Source of the DNA: Gnetum montanum
Lineage: Eukaryota > Streptophyta > Gnetopsida > Gnetales > Gnetaceae
DNA length: 64,000 nucleotides
Direction: 5' to 3'
Assembly (NCBI GenBank): GCA_015680685.1
Contig: MNCI01006151.1
Location: 1,179,566-1,243,565 of the forward strand
Positions 38,514 through 50,183 of this stretch are shown one piece after another (positions within the stretch are counted from its first letter, which is position 1; the number at the start of each line of letters is the position of its first letter). The position numbers and the translations under genes were made by a program. The notes beneath the pieces were generated by a model. The model worked only from the letters and a program-made list of their open reading frames with translations. It ran no database searches and had not been told where the DNA came from.

Positions 38514-41500
38514 TTAAACATCAGGGTCGGAAGGGCTGTCCGCTTCAGACTCTTCAGCACCATGGGTCCCCTCTCCATTGGGGCCACCTTCTTGAACATC
38601 ACCATCACCTTGACCCTATGAAAAGGTAAAAGAAAAACAATAAACAAAAAAAGAAAAGAGAAAAATCCCAAACGTTATTTAACGAAAAAAATTCATAAGA
38701 ATAAACGGCTTACCATAGGAGACCCCCCTAAACCGAATTCCAACCGATGAGGAATTTCTTCCTCAGAGACACTAGCCTAGTTAGTCCCATCGAGGCCCAA
38801 ATCCACATTCGCTAAGGACTTCCCTTTGTCGACCGCCGACCATGTGGGACATTTCAAGGGGAATTCACCGATAGAGACCTCCCCAGAATTAGTCGTGATT
38901 ACCCTCTTCAGCAACTCCATCTCAACAACGGTATGCTTGGTGAATGTATCAAATGTAGAGCGCAACCCTAAACCTTCAATGAACATTTCCAACTGATGCT
39001 TCTCTATAGATACTTATTTTAATGACATCTTGTAATGATGCTTATGATTCTTATCATCTTGACCCCACTTCTGCACCTTAGAAGAGAAAGCCTTCCAATC
39101 CTGACACTTGAGGTTCAGTAAGTCTATCTGGGCCTTATGCTCTGCTAGCTCCCGAGTCAGTGATACATGGTGATTCAACAAATTCTAATATCTGGTATAA
39201 GTGATCTCAGAAGTTCACCAAGAACGATCACCTGTTAATCTAGCCGAGGAGAACTCATAACAAGATTTGAGATCATCATGTTCAACTGATAACTCAGAAA
39301 CCTCTCTTTCCCTCACCTAGATCTGCAACCATAGCTATTCAATGGAGCGCCTACAGGTCCAAAGTGATTTGGAATTATGCACAAGGCATTCCACCACCTC
39401 ATCATAGACTTGTCTCAGTACTTATTCAACTTCTGGTGGTAGTGTAGGCAAGCTATCAATACAAATAGCCTCAGACGGATCCCACTTCAGTTTAGCCCCT
39501 ACCCACATGAAAAGAACAAGCATTAGACCTTAGATGACAAAAACAAAAACAGAATGTGAAAATTGAAGGAAGAAAAATGCTTGAGACATCTATACCTATT
39601 TCAATGTGAGCTTACTGAATGTGTTTGACCACCTTGTCAACGATATTGGTGACAAAATCCATTTTGCTTGGCATCCTAGTCTAAGTAAACGGTTCATGAG
39701 TGCGAGATGGATTAGCTTCAGTGGTCGTTTCAGGGGGAACCACTATCATAGGAACTTCTAACCGCATCATAGGAATCGTCCTAGTTTCAATATCTTCGTT
39801 TGAAAGTGATAAAAAACATAAAATTAAAACACCAAGTAATGGAAACAACGATTCACAAGGTAGCGCAATAAAATAGAAAAAAAATACCAGATTCTCTATT
39901 TCCTTCATGGTTCAGAGGGTCGCCGAGGTCCAATCTTCCCCTGAGGAAGCCATCAAACGTTTCATCAACACCATCTCGATCATCGACCAGTTCTGTCTCC
40001 ATGGTGTCTTGCGCTAGTTTTTCGGTCACTTCCACCTGATCTTTGCCGACCTCTTCCTCCTTCTCAATAATTGTTTCTAGCTCCCATCTTCTCACTTCCG
40101 GAGTCAGCTCTGAAGATATTTATAGATCCAACATTAGTTTCATATAAACGGTCAAAAAAGAAAAAAATGAATATGACGAAAATAAAAATGATGGCAACAA
40201 AACAAGTGCATCAAGCTTACTTACATTACGTAGGCATTTTAAATCGTATACGCTTCACCCTGGGCTCTTCTACAGTTGGGGCCACCTCTCTAGGGTGTTT
40301 GCGCTTCTAAACCTTCGACTTGGCTTTCCCGATGGTCTCCTTGATCATCCAATCAGCCCTCCTAGCAGTGTAGGGCACATTGTCTGGTTCCAACCCCACA
40401 CTGTCATGTGTATCGATTGAACCACCAGATGACCCCTCTGTTGTGACGGAAACTAATTCATTGATCCCATCGAGTGCATCTTGAGACTTAGCTACCTCAA
40501 ACAAATGGTTAATCCATGGGAGAGATAATTGAGTATGATCCTGCAAAACATATTTGTTATCTGCACGAACCACCAAAAATTTGGCCAGGCAACGTAGATA
40601 ACCCACGAAGAATATGAAGGTAAAATGGGATTGCACCTCAACGTTTGAATGCAACCACACTATCTCCCCATGGAAACCTGACAGCAAAAATTCAGCCCAA
40701 TTATAACGCATCCTAGTCTCTAAAATGGTCCACATGATGCACATGGATTCCACCCCAAGACTCTTCACTTGAGACAAGGATTTAGGAAACACCCGTGCCC
40801 TAAACAGGGGATACAGTTCATTGACTTCCACCACCTTTGATGTTCTCTGCATTGGGAACCCCTTAGAGCCCTTGAGAAGGCCCAACCAATCTTCCAACTC
40901 ATGCACCACATGGAGCTCCTTTTGCACCATGTCCAAAACCACGTTCACACCATCTACTGGGACACTGAAGGGGTCTAAAATGAACTTGGCTGACAAATGA
41001 AAGACTATTTTGACACCCTTGATATGGGTGTTGTAGTAAGTGAGAGAGTTGTCAAATGAATCAACAATTCCAATCATTTCAGTTACAAAGACATCAGGGC
41101 TTGGGGTTGTGAATAGCTCCATGAGGCCAACATCATTCAAACAATGAACAACAGGTGGTGGGGCACGAGTATGTAACCATCGCTACACCTTGCTGACTTC
41201 CCCAAATTTCATGGACAGGGTGCTCTCAGTCTGCCCTATCGTAATAGGGTCTCTGCTAGGGGGGATGTTAACTGTAAGCACAATGCAAAACCATAGTACT
41301 AGTATAACCAACGTTGCAGTCGAAAAAACAAACTAAAGGCATCAGAGAATTATCATCACTTACCTTAAGTCATGGGATTCACATTGCTAGGACCCAAATC
41401 AGTATCACGGGGGAAAACCGATCCATTATGTGACCAATCCCCATGAGTCCACCACCAAGCCACGCATTGCACAAATGCCCTGGAATACCGCTTATGAAAA

Positions 41501-42952
41501 TGAACAATGTCACCCCTAGTCTAAGCTAATATAGCTCCACAAAGAGTGGGACCTACCATGAAGGTCTCTAAAGTGGTGTGAGCTAGTGCAAGTCCATCAT
41601 CACTTATGCATATTCCATCTTTGTTAACTTGGGGCCTACAAACGAACGGTCATCAGAATAGGAACAAACACTAAACAACAAAATAGAAATGACGAGTTAA
41701 ACAACCTTACCTCTCCACCCTGTACATCGTGCCCAGAGGGTTTTGAAATAATGTATGTGCACGAGCGGCCAAAAATAAAGTGCAATTGAGATAGTGAGGG
41801 CCACGTGGCAATAAGTCCCATACACACGATAATGGACGGGTAGATCTGGGCCCTCCAGAGGGACTGCCCTCAGTCGCAAGCGGTCCCTCATCAATGTCAA
41901 CCATGAAAGCCACAACGCTACTTGGAGATCCTAGCAATAGTGTCCCAAGCATGCTTCACACTAATTGTTCACTTAGATGGGACCATATTACTACTTTGAA
42001 CCCCTCTAAAATGAAGGTAAGGAACTCATAGGCCCCTTCCCTAAACCATACCCTATTGTTATCAATAGTCATATCAGGGGTAGGTTCATCAGAATCAATG
42101 GGCCCAATCCATGGCAGAACCCCAACCAACTCAACTATTAAGAGGAAAGGCTTAGGATCCCTGCAAATACCCAGAATTCCATTATAAATTAGTTATACAA
42201 AAAAATGAAATAATAAAAGGAAATTCCACATTTGGGGTTAATACTTCAAAAAAGTTACAAACTATTTATGCTCAGTGTGCAGACCCTGCATGCTAAAAAA
42301 GAAACTTTTTACACTCAGCGTGCAGACCCTGCACGCTGGAAAAACTATTTATGCTCAGCATGTAGACCTTGCATGCTGGAAAAACTGTTTACGTTCAGCG
42401 TGTAGACCCTACACGCTAGAAAAACTGTTTACGCTCGACGTGTAGACTCTGCACGCTGGAAAAATTGTCTACACTCAACGTGCAGACCCTGCATGCTAGA
42501 AACTGTCTACACTCAGTGTGCAGACCCTACACATTGGAAACTGTCTAAGCTTAGTGTGTAGACCCTGCATGCTAAAATAACTGTCTATGCTTAGCATGTA
42601 GACCCTGCACGTTGAAAAAACTGTCTACGCTTAGCGTGCAGACCCTGCACGCTGGAAACTATCTACGCTTAGCATGTAGACCCTGCACATTGGAAAATCT
42701 ATCTACACTCAACATCATCCCCATATGCTGAAACATACAACTAGAGACCTCGCGCAAATCCCGTATGCCTAGATAGCAAGTACAAAAGAAAGTAATTAAT
42801 TGAGACGAGATTAGAATCTACTTGCACACTGATCCAGGCCACGAGGGAATCCTAGGCCTAGGAAAACACTGAAGCATGGCCTCACTTTCCTCTGTGAAGG
42901 TCAAGCTAGGCTCCTTCCTCCCCTGGCCTTCTACTTTCTTTCCCTTACCCAT
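38514..42952 (-). pseudogene. E9 antisense gene, 8 predicted exons (degenerate FCP1/NIF-like)
   Basis: Antisense to gag-pol. Predicted exons: 42952-42822, 42160-41711, 41635-41364, 41271-40225, 40109-39888, about 39800-39596, 39498-38714, 38615-38514 (stop TAA), near 1070 codons. Introns have GT-AG ends and keep frame where I checked (1-2, 2-3, 3-4). Exon 2 is FCP1/NIF-like: LLIVELVGVL, FREGAYEFLTFILEGF, VVIWSHLS, CTLFLAARAHTLFQNPLGT, so both acidic motifs are lost. Exon 4 holds a second domain (LMELFTTPSPDVFVTEM, EDWLGLLKG) and ends in a basic, possibly nuclear-import, stretch; exon 5 is acidic; exon 7 suggests a coiled coil; exon 8 is an acidic tail. Stops: TGA 41958-41956, one in exon 3, one or two elsewhere. 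A 277-codon stretch (41140-40307) is open. Biological role unknown. Confidence 0.8.
42250..42720. repeat. ~40-bp array in intron 1 of the E9 antisense gene
   Basis: About eleven units around CAGCGTGCAGACCCTGCACGC. The spacing is about 40 bp. Each carries the hairpin GTGCAG-ACC-CTGCAC. It fills most of the 661-bp intron 1. Confidence 0.82.
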
Positions 42953-43138
42953 CTGTTCATGTCGAGCTGAAACCTGCACGCTAGGGTTTGGTCTTCACGC
43001 CGAGCTGAACCCTGCATGCTAGGGTGTTAATTCCTACATGCTGGGGTTTTATCTTGTACACTGTGAAGATGACTGTTCCTTCATGCCAACACTGTGGTCC
43101 CGAGGTTCACACTAAAACTATCGCCTAAAATGTACGAT

Positions 43139-43276
43139 CACGCTGCGACTTGGGTTCATGCTTACGCTGCGACTTGGGTTCACGCTTACGCTGTGACTTG
43201 GGTTTACACCTACGCTGCGACTTGGGTTTACGCTTACGCTACGACTTGGGTTTACGCTCATGCTATGATTTGCCTT
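43139..43276. repeat. 24-bp array upstream of the E9 antisense gene
   Basis: Nearly six units of TACGCTGCGACTTGGGTTCA plus four bases, head to tail. It can be translated as an eight-residue repeat but has no other coding signal. It lies between the ATG (42952) and a TATATATA stretch at 43318-43327 that could be the promoter of the antisense gene. Confidence 0.85.
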
Positions 43277-43317
43277 AGTTTCCTGCTATCTGAAAAGTTC
43301 ATGCTCGTGCCTTGCAT

Positions 43318-43327
43318 TATATATATA
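43318..43327 (-). promoter_or_regulatory. Possible TATA box of the E9 antisense gene
   Basis: Reverse strand reads GGTATATATATAATGC about 370 bases upstream of the antisense ATG. E8 and E10 have better boxes at the equivalent place. Confidence 0.4.
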
Positions 43328-43693
43328 CCGTTGCGTTGACCCTGCCACCGTCGTCGCCTTGAATATTTTATTCCATTTAATCAAAATTAATCAAAGTACA
43401 AAGTACGGGCAAATGCAAAACAAAATTAACGAGATAATGAACACTACCACATACAATATTCCCTTGCAAAGCAATTCCGATTACCCACACTAAACATTTT
43501 GGCACAAAATTATTAGTATAGATCATACATCAACTAGACACCATGAATGAATGACATCAACTTGGTAATGCCTTAAACTGCCATGCGTCTAGGTACGATG
43601 ATAAACTACCACCACATAAATACACATAATTTATGTTGCTTAGAAATGTGTAACAACCCCTACTAGCTCACTCTACCCTCTGTTTATTGGCAG
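43328..43693 (+). other. E9 spacer before pol, with 3' splice site
   Basis: Non-coding. Near 43565-43640 are two border-type units (GGTAATGCCTTAAACTGCCATG, then GATGATAAACTACC). It ends in TGTTTATTGGCAG, a 3' splice site with AG at 43692-43693. The pol frame begins just after it and has no ATG of its own at the conserved start, as in E10. Confidence 0.65.
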
Positions 43694-46600
43694 GAGCAAG
43701 CCTAATGGATTACCAACATCTATTCACACGATTGACCATTGATGGACCGTACGGAAAGATCATAAGAGAAATCAACATAAATTCTATCAACTTAGGTTCA
43801 TCAACAGACGATACATTCGTAGCCTCAATGCAACAAACATTAGATAGCTATGAAGGTATGATGAAATCCCTGGACATAGAAGCTAACAGCATCACTGAAG
43901 ATCCTTTAATTGAAACCCCCATAACTATGCCTAATGGTGAAGTTAAGGTATTAAAATTGAGCACACTATTGCAACCTCAACTGGCCAAAGACATAGAATA
44001 CATGCTTCGAGATAACATAAAAGTAGTTGCTTGGTCTTACAATGACATGCATGGGTTAGATCCTCGAATTGTACAACACAATATTATACTCGATCCAAAA
44101 TTAAGGCTAATGAAACAGAAAGCATGAAAGATTAAACCTGAGGTAGCATTGGCAGTTCGCAGTGAGATCGCCAAACTTTATCTGGCTGGGTTCATACAGG
44201 CTGTTGACTATGCTGACTGGGTATCCAACATGGTCATTGTCCCAAAGAAGAACAGAAGTATTCGCCTCTACATTGACTTCCAGGACCTCAACGTTGTGAC
44301 CATAAAAGATGATTTTCCCTTGCCTAGCATTGATCAGCTAGCTGACTTGACCATTGGACATGCCTTGTTATCTTTCCTGAATGGTTTTTCAGGATATAAT
44401 CAGATATGCATTAACCCAGAACATTAGCTCAGGACTACCTTTATTACACCATGGGGTACTTTTTGTTACATGATGATGCCATTCGGTCTCAAGAACTTCG
44501 GGGCCACATATCAAAGGGCAATGACATTTTTTTTAGCAATTATATACTCCATTCACTCAATGATTATGTGGATAACATTGAAATTAAGTCAAAAATACCA
44601 GAGCAACACATCCAAGACTTAGATTTGGTCCTAAAACGTTGCTTAAAATATGAACTTAGGCTCAACCCAAAGAAATGTTCCTTCGGGGTAAAAATGGGCA
44701 AGATGCTAGGCTTTCTAGTGTCAGAAACAAGAATACGAGTAGATCCAGATAAGGTTAAAGTTGTTATCAATCTAAAACTAGCAAGCAACCTTACTGAACT
44801 TTGGGGTGTACAAGGTAGATTACAGTTCATCAAGCATTTCATAGAAAAAATGACGAACAAATTGAAACCTATGAACCATTTGCTACATAAGAATTTCCAT
44901 TTCGAATGGACTCCACAGTGCCAACAAGCCTTCGATCACATTAAAACTGCACTAGCTCAACTACCAATAGTGTACCCTCTACAGAACAACAAGCCCTTCT
45001 ATATCTAACTTGCCAAGTCAGATTCATCGATCGCGTTTATGCTTTATCAGAAATGAGAAGATGGAACCGATGTCCCTGTGTACTATTTAAGCCATGCATT
45101 AGTGGCCCATGAGAAGAAGTACAACGAGGTGGAGAGGTCATGTTTAACACTTGTATTTTCCTTAAAGAAATGATGACATTACCTCTCCGATAACCAAGAC
45201 AATATAATTTGCAAGGATAATGTGCTCAGAGCTATCACGGGTAACATTTACAAGTCAAGCAGAATAGCACATTGGAAAGCCATGATAGTTGAATTCGACC
45301 TACATTACATATCGCAGTCATCAGTCAAGGGTCAAGCCATGGCAAAACAACTGACTACATCACCAAAACATGATCAACCAACACTAGAGCTGGAGTTTCT
45401 AGATGAAAATGTGAGTGCGATAGACATAGTTCTCAATGATTACGAAGCCATTTTGAACTTTGATGGAGCATCCACCTCCCGAGGGGGAAGTTCTGTCGCC
45501 ATCATTACCTATCCCTCTAGGGAGATCCGACCCTTTGCCTACCACTTTAGCTTTCATTGTACCAACAATATAGCAGAGTATGAGGGTCTCCTTAGGGGCC
45601 TTACGGTAGCATTAGCTTCCAACATCACACGACTAATAGTCAGGGGAGACTCACAACTAGTTCTAAACCAAGTCACATATGTTTATATATGCAAAGTGCA
45701 ACATTTACAACCATACTGTGATTTGGCTAAGCACTTGCTAAAGCAATTCGAAAGTATAGATGTGCAACATGTCTCCATAAATGATAACACCATTGTAGAT
45801 GCACTTGCCATGCTAGCTCTAAACATATCTCCAAGCATGTTCCACATGTTGCCTAGCTCCATAATCAATTGCACTAGACCCATAACTGATACTCCTGATA
45901 AATTGTCGATTTCATCTATTAGTACAACACACGCGGTAGAATGGTATGATGACATAAAAGAGTATCCTCTATGCAGTGAAACACCGCAACACCTAACGAA
46001 CATTCAAAAGGACGTGGTACAGAAATGTTCTTGACAATATGCACTGGTAGAAGACACATTATGTTGTCGATCCTACGAAGGCATACTGGTGTTAGTAGCA
46101 CTGATGGCCAAACCATCGTCGAGTAAGTACATGATGGACTATGTGGAGGACATATAGCACCTAAAGAAATGGCGACAAAAATAAGACGTCTGGGCTATTA
46201 TTGGCCACACATGGAGTATGACTGTTTCTCCAAGGTCAAAACATGCAATATCTGTCAAAAACATAGCAATCTGATATATGTTCCACCAAATGAGTTGCAT
46301 ACAACACAATTCACTTGGCCCTTCCAAAAGTGGGGGTTAGACCTTATTGAGCCAATAACACCCTCATCTTCTACAGGACATAGCTTCATCATAACCGCGA
46401 TAGAGTATTTCACGAAGTGGGTAGAAGCTATTCCCCTTAGAAAGACCACATCCAAACACGTATGCAACTTCATTCTAGAAAACATTGTGACCCGCTTTGG
46501 CATTCCAATGACCATCATCACTGATAACGGGCCATAGTTTAGTAGTGCTGAAACTAGAACTTTTACTGAAAGCCTAGGGATCAAACATTCATTTTCATCT

Positions 46601-47174
46601 CCATACTACCCTCAGAGCAATGGACAAGTTGAAGCTACAAATAAAATCCTCATCACAGTGCTCAATAAGATGCTTACTCAAAGCAAGAAAAGATGGCACG
46701 AACAATTGGTATATGCATTATGGGCCTATCGCACTACACACCAGACTTCTATAGGTAAAATGCCATATAGTCTTGTTTATGGTTCAGAAGCTGTTTTACC
46801 ATTAGAATTGTAGGTACCATCTTTAAGGATCACACTTGTCGGACTCCTCAACGAAGGGCAAAATAATAACTTATGCATTGTTGAATTGGACTCAATAGAA
46901 GAGGAACGCACACGTGCGCTCGATCAGATTGAGTGGTATCAAGAGCAACAACGACAACGCCATCGACACAATGTTCATAAGTGTCCTATCAAGGAAGGAA
47001 ACCTTGTATTCAAAGCTATTTGGGAACATCTGGACAAATTCTCAGCCAACTAGAAAGGGCCATACTTGGTCACCAAAGCATACGACAATGGAGCATTCAA
47101 ACTAGCTAACATGGAAGGAAATGAACTGGCGCATCCGACCAACCATCTATACTTGAAACTGTTCTATGTTTGAA
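43694..47174 (+). pseudogene. E9: Tat-lineage pol, decayed
   Basis: Pre-RT from 43694 (LMDYQHLFTRLTIDGPYG). RT about 44130-44760: LNGFSGYNQI, and the active site reads YVDN (44565-44576), so the second Asp is lost. RNase H about 44900-45330. aRNH about 45440-45840 (NFDGASTSRGGSS, NNIAEYEGLLRGL, RGDSQLV). Linker VEWYDDIKEYPL. INT about 46130-46800 with H2C2 finger, WGLDLIEP, IITDNGP and YPQSNGQVEA. C-terminal region ends LFYV-stop at about 47174. Interruptions include TGA at 44125 (Arg codon in relatives), TAG at 44425 and 46535 (Gln), TAA near 45006, TAG near 46813 and a frameshift near 44530. No activity is expected from this copy. Confidence 0.9.
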
Positions 47175-47186
47175 TGAACTCAGGTA

Positions 47187-47566
47187 CACAACTCGTCCTA
47201 GCATCATGATGGTAAACTGATACCATAGCTCATCCTGGCATCATGACAGTAAATTGATACCACAGCTCATCCTGGCATCATGACGGTAAACTGATACGAC
47301 AGCTCATCCTAGCATCATGATGGTAAATTGATACCACAGCTCATCCTAGCATCATGACGGTAAACTAATACCACAGCTGGTCCTGGCATCATGATGGTAA
47401 ACTGATACCACAGCTCGTCTTGGCATCATGACAGTAAACTGATACCATAGCTTGTTCTAGCATCATGATGGTAAATTGATACCACAGCTCGTCCTGGTGT
47501 CATGACTATAAACTGATACCACATCTCATCCTAGCATCATGACGGTAAACTGATACCATGGAACAT
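47187..47566. repeat. 37-bp tandem repeat after E9 pol
   Basis: About ten head-to-tail units of CAGCTCATCCTGGCATCATG followed by ACGGTAAACTGATACCA; spacing 37 bp. Looser TATAAACTAG-type units continue to about 47785, as in E1. Not a CRISPR array: there are no unique spacers and this is plant DNA. Confidence 0.88.
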
Positions 47567-47789
47567 TCGCAATGACAATAAACTAGCACCTGTCTGGTAC
47601 AACATTAAACTACCATAGTCTCATCCACCAGAGTCTGCTAAGACTATAAACTGGTTTGCCTCTGCATAGTCCGCCAAGACTATAAACTAGAAATGTACCA
47701 TCCACTACAACGCTAAAATGGCAATGTCCAATGTGTTATGACATAAAACTAACCCACAACAGTCCGCTACGACTATAAACTAGCAACTT

Positions 47790-48818
47790 CATCTCTAGCC
47801 TCCCGATTTGTAGCTGCATCCAAACTTCATCAAAGCCGCTACCTTGCTCATCATTTGTTAATCCAAACAACATTGCTGCCATTCATATGTAGTGCTGGAA
47901 CTCTCATTTGGTGCCTTTGTTTCATCAGTTGCTGTTCAAGTCTAAGCTCACTCACTCACTCGTGGTTTTCTTATCTTCTTGAAGTTGTGTTTGTAGGATG
48001 ACACCCAGAGGTGTTCGTACGAGAATGCACTTCACTACAGCAACAAGGTACCACATTGTTCCTAATACACGTGACAAGGTTAATCAAGCCATTCACTAGC
48101 ACATTTTCCATTACATATCCCATATATTCCTCAACATACTCTACTTAGTTGCATCCCTGATACACCCAGTGCAGCCTCAAACATTGAGCACACTGTTGCA
48201 CATTGCAACACTTTTAAGCAGTTGCAACCCACAACATGGCATTTGAGCATGCGTACAAGATTAAAAAGAAGCTCTACACCAAAAAAAAGCCCCAGGAAGG
48301 AAGGCAGTTGTCTTGAAAATAAGTACTCATGTCTCAAACGCTCAAGTAACATCTCATTTCATGGCTTTGGCTCTCTGCCAACTGGTTCACTTTAAACACT
48401 AAATAGAGGCCCTGTTCCTCCAAGGAATGCAACACATCATCATGTGGCTTTGGTTATGCCAACAAGTCCTCTTAAATACTAAACAAGAGTCTTGTTTCGC
48501 CAAAGGATGTACACCTCATATCTTGATCCTAAGTCTACTAGACAATGGCTATTGACAAAGATCAACATGAACCGTACACACACTAGAGCATCCCCTTCAC
48601 CTCGCACAATCCCTTGATCAGTTTCCAATCCCCACAATTTCTATTTCCTTGATCCAGCCACAAACTTCATTTCCCCAATCCTATGTACTACTGAACACGG
48701 TGCGATGACATTTGGTCAGTGTCAAAGGACAATACTAATAAGTTGCTTGTGGTGTTTTGTACTTCTTTGTCGACGCTTCTTGAGTCAATTCCTCCAAGAA
48801 TCAACAAAGAGGGATCAA
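47790..48818 (+). other. E9 3' untranslated region with polypurine tract
   Basis: Non-coding, colinear with E1 3891-4823 (shared block GGATGACACCCAGAGGTG near 48000). It ends in the polypurine tract ACAAAGAGGGATCAA at 48804-48818. Confidence 0.75.
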
Positions 48819-50183
48819 TGAAATACCATAAAATTCTAAGCTTAATACTTCTCCAACAAGAATCAATCTAAGCCATTATGCCCCCAGCATGACTAAAGCT
48901 TGAGGGCCCCATAGATAGCTCAAGCATAGTCAAACTTAACAAGAAATGGTTCCCTGGGACCTGCAGAGGATTACGGTGACATCTGGTGTCAAAACTAGCA
49001 GGTTTTGAACTCAAAAACCTGGTTTTCACTGAGTATGCAACAAGTATCCAGCGTATACACCTAGAGTATACGCCCAGCGTGCAAGTTTACAGCGTGTACG
49101 CCCAGTGTATACACCTAGCGTGCATCCCCAGTGTATACGCCCAGTGTGCACACCCAGTGTGTATGCCCAGTGTATACGCCCAGTGTATACAGCGTGTACA
49201 CCAAATGTGTAGCACAACGTATACTAATCAAAGCTCTCTAAAACCATGTTCGATCAAGTCCAACCGAGCTGAACATCCACAGGCAGCATTCTCATGACAT
49301 CCAAATTCAAATCTGAGGGCCGAACTTGATGCTTCCTATTGTAGCAGTAGTTTGTAAAAATAACTTCTTTTGTTTTAGTTAAGTCTGTATGCTGAGTTCA
49401 CATGCCCATCATGTACACGCTGGTGTATAGAAGTATACACTGGTGTGCAGCAATATATGCTGGCATGCAGCACATTGTACACTTGTAAAATTTCATTCTT
49501 TCACACTCGATCAATGTGCCACATGTCACCTGACCCAAAAGTCCAACATCCCACAGCCAATCATTCCCTCTCAGATCCGAGTCTAACGTCTAAACTTGTA
49601 TAAAAACCCCGATTTCTTACCAAATTCAGGTTCAAAAAATTGAAAAGATCGAAGCAAAAATCTAGGGCAATCCACACATAGAGAACATTCAAAGACATTA
49701 ATCCTATACACTGGACTTCCAGGCTGCATGCTGAGCATATAGCCTTTACGCCGTGCTTGCACCCGAATCCAGCGAACAATCATCCCCCTGCATTCACTGG
49801 AGCCTTGTGTCCGCCTTGTGTCAAATTCAAAATTGCGTTAGACTAGTGCATTGTAACTTTCCATTTTGCAATACTATTTCCACACTTCTTTTGCTAATAC
49901 TTTTTACAGTTTTTCGTTCATTATTGCATACTTATTGTTTACATTCCTGTACGTTTACACTCTGTTTTACATTAGTTACACCGTTTACGTATAACCCAGC
50001 GTATAGTATATCGGTGTATGTTTGGGGAAATCCTTGTCTGATCCACGTGTGGACCACTCAAGGTACTCTACCTTTGTTAATCCTAGATTGCCCTCAAGCA
50101 AAGGTAGGGTCTTCTGTGCTTGTCCGGGGATCTCCTGGTTTCTGTTTCATTCCAGCCGGAGATCGACAATTTCAGGCAGTACA
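48819..50183 (+). mobile_element. E9 3' LTR (Tat, 1365 bp)
   Basis: Starts TGAAATACC, ends GGCAGTACA. A TATA box TATAAAAA lies at 49599-49606, and CGTATACGCC-type repeats at 49030-49215, with an extra unit relative to the 5' LTR. With the 5' LTR and the flanking GCTCC/GCTCT it defines E9 as 31784-50183, 18.4 kb. Confidence 0.92.

Larger units (their letters stand above)
31784..50183 (+). mobile_element. E9: complete 18.4-kb Tat retrotransposon
   Basis: Both LTRs, matching 5-bp target duplications, and every module in order: LTR, 47-bp array, gag-pro, border array, antisense gene, 24-bp array, border units, splice site, pol, 37-bp array, polypurine tract, LTR. It is inserted in the RT of E8, opposite in orientation. 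It serves as the reference for reading the incomplete copies. All coding parts carry mutations, and the LTRs differ at roughly a tenth of positions by eye, so it is an old insertion. Confidence 0.92.

Noticed and set aside
43094-43339. 81-codon frame with AATWVHAY repeats
   Set aside because: By-product of the 24-bp array; no start context, no relative outside the array.
47187-47566. CRISPR-like array of 37-bp units
   Set aside because: Units are contiguous with no spacers, and the context is a plant retrotransposon 3' UTR.
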